From contig JAEYWK010000042.1 of assembly GCA_023431345.1 (NCBI GenBank), positions 40,994-104,993 of the forward strand: 64,000 nt of DNA, written 5' to 3'. Below are positions 60,133 through 64,000 of the stretch, in pieces (positions within the stretch are counted from its first letter, which is position 1; each line of letters opens with the position of its first letter). A program made the position numbers and the translations under genes. The notes below the pieces were generated by a model. That model made no database searches and was not told the origin of the DNA. It saw only the letters and a list, made by a program, of their open reading frames with translations. Origin of the DNA: Pseudomonadota bacterium (lineage in GTDB: Bacteria > Myxococcota_A > Polyangia > Polyangiales > Polyangiaceae).

Positions 60133-62772
60133 TCAATGCCTCCGCGGCGTGAGCAGCTTGGCGACGAGCCCCGTCCAGCCCGTCTGGTGAGAGGCGCCGA
60201 CACCGCGGCCGCTGTCGCCGTGGAAGTACTCGTAGAAGGGCACGTAGTCTTTGAAGTGCGGGTCCCGTTGCAGAAGCTCACTATCGCCGAGCACCGCGCG
60301 CCTTCCCTGCGAATCACGCAGGAACAGCCGGCACAAACGCTGCGACAGCTCGTCCGCGACCTCGAGCAAGGTGAGGTAGCGGCCCGAGCCCGTCGGGCAC
60401 TCCACCTTGAAGTCGTCACCGTAGTAGTGGTGGAACTTCTGCAGACTCTCGATGAGCAGGAAATTCACCGGCATCCAAATCGGGCCGCGCCAGTTCGAGT
60501 TCCCTCCGAACAGGCCGGACTCGGACTCCGCCGGTAGGTACTTCACGCTGAAGGTCTGCCCTTGCACGTCGAGCTCGAACGGGGCGTCCTGGTGCTGACG
60601 CGACAGCGCGCGTACGCCGTAGGTCGACAAGAACTCGCGCTCGTCCAGCATCCGCGTCAGGAGCTTCTTCATGCGGTGACCGCGCAGCAGCGAGAGCAGG
60701 TGTCGCTCTTCCGTCGCCGTCTCTTGCCAGCGCGACACCAGCGCCGCCAAGTCGGGGCGGTGCTCGAGGAACCAACGCAGCCGGCGCTCGAACCCGGGCA
60801 GGTTGTCGAGCAAGCTCGGGTCGAGCACCTCCACCGCGAACAGCGGGATCAAGCCGACCATCGAGCGGATGCGGAGCGGCCGGGGCGGCTCCCCCGGCAC
60901 TCGCAGCACGTCGTAGTAGAATTTGTCTTCGTCGTCCCACAGCCCCTCGCCGCCGATCTTCGTCATGGCCTCGGCGATGTGCAGAAAATGCTCGAAGAAC
61001 TTACTGGCGATGTCTTCGTAGACGTCGTTGTGCTCGCTGAGCTCGAGCGCGATGCGCATCAGGTTCAGCGAGTACATGGCCACCCAAGCGGTGCCGTCCG
61101 ACTGATCGATGAAGCCGCCCGTGGGCAGGGGCTTACTGCGATCGAACACGCCGATGTTGTCGAGCCCCAGGAAGCCGCCCTGAAAGACGTTGCGACCCTC
61201 GGCGTCCTTGCGGTTCACCCACCAGGTGAAGTTCAGCATCAGCTTGTGGAAGATGCGCTCGAGGAACTTCAAGTCCCCCTTGCCGCTCTGCTTGCGATCG
61301 ATCTGGTACACGCGCCAGGCGGCCCAGGCGTGCACGGGCGGGTTGACGTCGCCGAGCGCCCACTCGTAGGCGGGCAGCTGCCCGTTCGGGTGCATGTACC
61401 ACTCGCGCGTCAGCAGCACGAGCTGTTGCTTGGCGAACTCTGCGTCGATCTGCGCGAGCGGTATGCAGTGAAACGCGAGATCCCACGCCGCGTACCAGGG
61501 GTACTCCCACTTGTCGGGCATGGAGATGACCTCGTCGTTGACGAGGTGATCCCAATCGACATTTCTGCCGTATTTCCTGGCCTCCGGCGGCGTCGGCTGT
61601 CCCTCGTCGCCCAGCAGCCAGCGGCGCACATCGTAGCCGAAGTACTGCTTCGACCAGATCATGCCCGCGAAAGCCTGGCGCTGAACGAGGCGCGCGTCCG
61701 CGTCGGCCAGGTCACGCTGGAGCTCCGCGTAGTACTCGTCTGCTTCTCGGCGCCGCGCCCCCACGATGGCATCGAAGTCCGCGAAAGGCGCGGCCAGCTC
61801 GCGCTGGCTCATGCGGTAGCGAACGACCGCGCGCCCGCCGGGAGGCAGCTCGAGCCGATGGTGTGCCGCCAGCTTGGTGCCGTCGTTGGTGGCGGCCAGC
61901 GCCTCGCGACGTCCGCCAACGAGGTACTCGTGAAAGGCATCCTTGTAGGGGCCGGCCGCGGGCGCTGCCCACAGGCGCGCGGCGTTCGTCTCGTTCTCGG
62001 TGAAGAGAAGCTCCTCCGGCGCGTCGAAATAGAAGTGAAAGGTACCGAGCGAGGGGTGCACGGCCAGCGCGCTCGAGGCACCGAGCCGGCGGAGCGAGGG
62101 CTTGGGCGCGTGCTCGAAAGACCACGTATTGCGAAACCACACTTGCGGCAGCACGCGCAGCCGCGCCGGCTGGGCTCCCCGATTTTCTACGGTAATTTCG
62201 CAGAGCACGTCGTTCGGGCCGTCTTTCATGTATTCGACGAACACGTCACAGTACGCGCCGCCGTCGAAGACCCCGAGGTCGATGAGCTCGAGCTCCGGCT
62301 GGCGTTGGTCGCGCGCGCGGTTGCCCTCGATCAAGCGCGCGTACGGAAATTCGGCGTGCGGGTACTTGTAGAGCATCTTCAGGTACGAGTGCGTCGGGGT
62401 CGCATCGAGGTAGAAGTACTGCTCCTTCACGTCCTCACCGTGGTTACCCTCGGCGTTGGTCAACCCGAACAAGCGTTCTTTCAAGATCGGATCACGCTCG
62501 TTCCAGAGCGCGAGGCTCAGACACAGGCGCTGGCGGTGATCGCTGTAGCCGGCCAAGCCGTCCTCCCCCCAGCGGTAGGCGCGGCTGCGCGCGTGATCAT
62601 GGGGAAAGTACTCCCACGCCGTGCCGTGCTCGCTGTAGTCCTCGCGCACGGTGCCCCATTGGCGCTCGGACAAGTACGGACCAAAGCGGCGCCAAGGCGC
62701 GTTGTAGGCGGCCGCTTCCTTGAGGCGACGAGCCTCCGCGCTGTTGGCCGCCGGCGGGGTCGAATATCGCAT
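60133..62772 (-). CDS. Large GH63/MGH1-like glycoside hydrolase
   Basis: The protein has 879 residues from ATG 62772 (TTG 62799 is an alternative). The N-terminal half is beta-rich (YRWGEDGLAGYSDHRQRLCL, LFGLTNAEGNHGEDVKEQYF); the C-terminal half is an alpha/alpha-barrel with PWYAAWDLAFHCIPLAQID, GFLGLDNIGVFDRS, SNWRGPIWMPVNFLLIE and HQTGWTGLVAKLL at the end, as in the GH63 glucosidase family. Acid residues at AWDLAF and in the late SSxGASHQTGWT region fit the family. It has no signal peptide, so it is cytosolic; a role in glucoside, trehalose-type or mannosylglycerate turnover is possible (inference). Confidence 0.88.
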   Translation of the reverse strand: MRYSTPPAANSAEARRLKEAAAYNAPWRRFGPYLSERQWGTVREDYSEHGTAWEYFPHDHARSRAYRWGEDGLAGYSDHRQRLCLSLALWNERDPILKERLFGLTNAEGNHGEDVKEQYFYLDATPTHSYLKMLYKYPHAEFPYARLIEGNRARDQRQPELELIDLGVFDGGAYCDVFVEYMKDGPNDVLCEITVENRGAQPARLRVLPQVWFRNTWSFEHAPKPSLRRLGASSALAVHPSLGTFHFYFDAPEELLFTENETNAARLWAAPAAGPYKDAFHEYLVGGRREALAATNDGTKLAAHHRLELPPGGRAVVRYRMSQRELAAPFADFDAIVGARRREADEYYAELQRDLADADARLVQRQAFAGMIWSKQYFGYDVRRWLLGDEGQPTPPEARKYGRNVDWDHLVNDEVISMPDKWEYPWYAAWDLAFHCIPLAQIDAEFAKQQLVLLTREWYMHPNGQLPAYEWALGDVNPPVHAWAAWRVYQIDRKQSGKGDLKFLERIFHKLMLNFTWWVNRKDAEGRNVFQGGFLGLDNIGVFDRSKPLPTGGFIDQSDGTAWVAMYSLNLMRIALELSEHNDVYEDIASKFFEHFLHIAEAMTKIGGEGLWDDEDKFYYDVLRVPGEPPRPLRIRSMVGLIPLFAVEVLDPSLLDNLPGFERRLRWFLEHRPDLAALVSRWQETATEERHLLSLLRGHRMKKLLTRMLDEREFLSTYGVRALSRQHQDAPFELDVQGQTFSVKYLPAESESGLFGGNSNWRGPIWMPVNFLLIESLQKFHHYYGDDFKVECPTGSGRYLTLLEVADELSQRLCRLFLRDSQGRRAVLGDSELLQRDPHFKDYVPFYEYFHGDSGRGVGASHQTGWTGLVAKLLTPRRH

Positions 62773-62898
62773 CGTCTCAGCGACTTTACGGGCTCGCAAA
62801 CGACGCGGCTAGTGCCCACCTGCGCGGAGGGCCGCTAACCCGGCTGCTTTGCTGCGCGGCCGGCGAAGGCGCGAGGGCAACGCGCCCCCGGCGCGGAG

Positions 62899-63999
62899 CT
62901 AGCCGACAGCGACGCCCAGCGAGCTCCTGATCTGTCCGAGCTCGGCGCTGATCGTGAAGCGCAAGAGATCGGCGCGGCGCTCGGCGGGAGTCGTGACCAC
63001 TCCTCGCGGGAACCGCGCCGCCAGCGGTAACGCCGCTTCCAGGTGCCCCGAGGCCACGAGGCCGGCGCGGCCAGCGACGAGCTCAGCGGAGCGGCAGAAG
63101 CTCTGCGCGTAGCTCGGCACGAGATGGGGATCGAGCTCGCGCACGGCAGCGCTCAGCGCATCGAGCGCTTGGCCGCGCACCTCGCGCTTCAATGAGCTCG
63201 CGACGCGCTTGGCGTCGCCATCGATGGAGCGCAGGCTCGTGGCGCCGCCGAGCGCCAGCGCGCCGAGCAGCAACTGCGACAGCTCGTCCACGCTGGGGAA
63301 GTAGCAGAGCGCAGCCTGCTCGGGCCGAGCGAACGAAAGCTCCCTCGCCCACAAGAATACCAGCTCGGGCAAGCTGAAGCCGCTGCCGAGCGAGCGCGCG
63401 CAGGTGACCCACGGCCGCTCGGCGCCGGGCTCGAGCCCCAAGACACCGGTGTATTCTGGCAAGACGTACAGCTCAGGTGCCGGCACGCACGTGAGGCGTG
63501 ACGCCCAGTGCAGCGTCTTGGCCAACATGGCCGTGCTCTTTTCGGGATCCTGGCGAGCATCCTCGGGGAGGTCGAGCGCGCGATGCTTGCGGCGCGCGTG
63601 TTGATAGCCGACGTGGGCCAAGCAGGGCGCGATCGCGCGCAGCACGGCGGTCGCGGGCGACGCGGGCAAGCCGCCGCACAAGCGCTCGTTCCAGTCCGCG
63701 TAAGAGAGCACGCCGCGCACGGGCTGCAGCCCCTCCGGACGATGCGTGGTGACGAGCAGGGATTCGTTGATGTCGGCTTCGCCGAGCGCCTCGAGGCAGA
63801 GGGCGGCGCGGTACGCGGCGTCGCGCTCGCCTTTGCGCTCGTAGTGCTGGACCAAGAAGCGATAGCCCTCGGGATCGTCGGGTGAATGCGCGCCGCCCGC
63901 GGCCGGTGCGCGCGCGGGGGCGGCCGCGGCCGGCGGCGCCGAGCGTACGGGCGCAGGGGGCGGAGGCGCCGAGCGCGGAGGCGGAGGCGGAGGCGGAGG
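62899..63999 (-). CDS. Hypothetical protein with Pro/Ala-rich N-terminus (cut by window edge)
   Basis: The frame is open from the right edge (first whole codon at 63999 downward) to the stop at 62899, so about 366 residues are visible and the start is outside. The far N-terminal visible part is a Pro run (GGAGGC repeats in DNA, 63977-64000) and Ala/Pro/Gly. A segment DDPEGYRFLVQHYERKGER leads into helical sequence with several Cys; LYVLPEYTGVLGLEPGAERP and ARFPRGVVTTPAERRADLLRF are visible later. It may be the tail of a larger TPR-type protein, since relatives in myxobacteria often have TPRs before such a region. No function can be given. Confidence 0.7.
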   Translation of the reverse strand, partial: PPPPPPPPRSAPPPPAPVRSAPPAAAAPARAPAAGGAHSPDDPEGYRFLVQHYERKGERDAAYRAALCLEALGEADINESLLVTTHRPEGLQPVRGVLSYADWNERLCGGLPASPATAVLRAIAPCLAHVGYQHARRKHRALDLPEDARQDPEKSTAMLAKTLHWASRLTCVPAPELYVLPEYTGVLGLEPGAERPWVTCARSLGSGFSLPELVFLWARELSFARPEQAALCYFPSVDELSQLLLGALALGGATSLRSIDGDAKRVASSLKREVRGQALDALSAAVRELDPHLVPSYAQSFCRSAELVAGRAGLVASGHLEAALPLAARFPRGVVTTPAERRADLLRFTISAELGQIRSSLGVAVG

Positions 64000-64000
64000 C

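Noticed and set aside
1..64000. CRISPR arrays, insertion sequences, prophage or integron features
   Set aside because: I saw no regularly spaced direct repeats of CRISPR size, no transposase or integrase motifs, and no terminal inverted repeats with target duplications.

Overview
The window reads as a piece of a high-GC, Gram-negative, myxobacterium-like (Myxococcota) chromosome. Support comes from the Ser/Thr kinase fused to a PilZ domain, the many lipoproteins and TPR proteins, the OmpA protein with thrombospondin type-3 calcium repeats, an MXAN_5187-like sensor, a DUF4398 lipoprotein, an FHA-GAF-sigma54 activator, and a lexA promoter carrying a sequence close to the Myxococcus LexA box. 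GTG and TTG starts and ATGA overlaps are common. I saw no rRNA, tRNA, CRISPR array, transposase, integrase or phage gene; the window looks like core chromosome with lineage-specific envelope genes.

Layout. 1-9213: a TPR protein entering from the left, a beta-propeller-like lipoprotein, the kinase-PilZ protein, a lipoprotein, thiE converging on holB, hisC translationally coupled to a TPR lipoprotein, and a cupredoxin-like lipoprotein. 9223-18019 (minus): part of respiratory complex I in the order nuoE-F-J-K-L-M-N, ending in that lipoprotein; nuoA-D, G, H and I are absent, and NuoL has an unusual C-terminal PKD-like domain. 18357-24910: a zinc-ribbon low-complexity protein, a DUF2752 protein, ychF, a glutamine amidotransferase, a dipeptide epimerase-like enzyme and a HAD 5'-nucleotidase. 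25182-28724: exbB-exbD-tonB, a cyclic-nucleotide-binding protein and lexA. 29106-32404: a three-gene envelope cluster (DUF4398 lipoprotein, OmpA/TSP3 lipoprotein, TPR plus beta-barrel protein).

32445-39137: a family-4 uracil-DNA glycosylase behind trxB, an MXAN_5187-like membrane sensor paired with a periplasmic beta-sandwich protein, a relatively AT-rich non-coding gap, and an orphan PglZ-like protein. 39187-45422 (minus): a tetR-tolC-mfp-rnd multidrug efflux operon. 45587-51010 (minus): a phosphopantetheinyl transferase coupled to the FHA-GAF-sigma54 activator, a patch of small and decayed Cys-rich frames, an outer-membrane-type protein and gpsA. 51057-64000: a lipoprotein, a long signal peptidase I, small membrane proteins, xylA divergent from ctaA, an aldehyde dehydrogenase, an AEC-type permease, a large GH63-like glycoside hydrolase and a protein leaving at the right edge.

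The most unusual items are the NuoL fusion, the PglZ-like protein without BREX partners and with a changed metal-site motif, the non-coding block before it, the zinc-ribbon protein with three spaced GTM motifs, and the lexA promoter with the operator in its spacer. No wholly new multi-gene system can be proven from sequence reading alone; the best candidates for one are the envelope cluster at 29106-32404 and the sensor/beta-sandwich/PglZ neighbourhood at 34428-39137.
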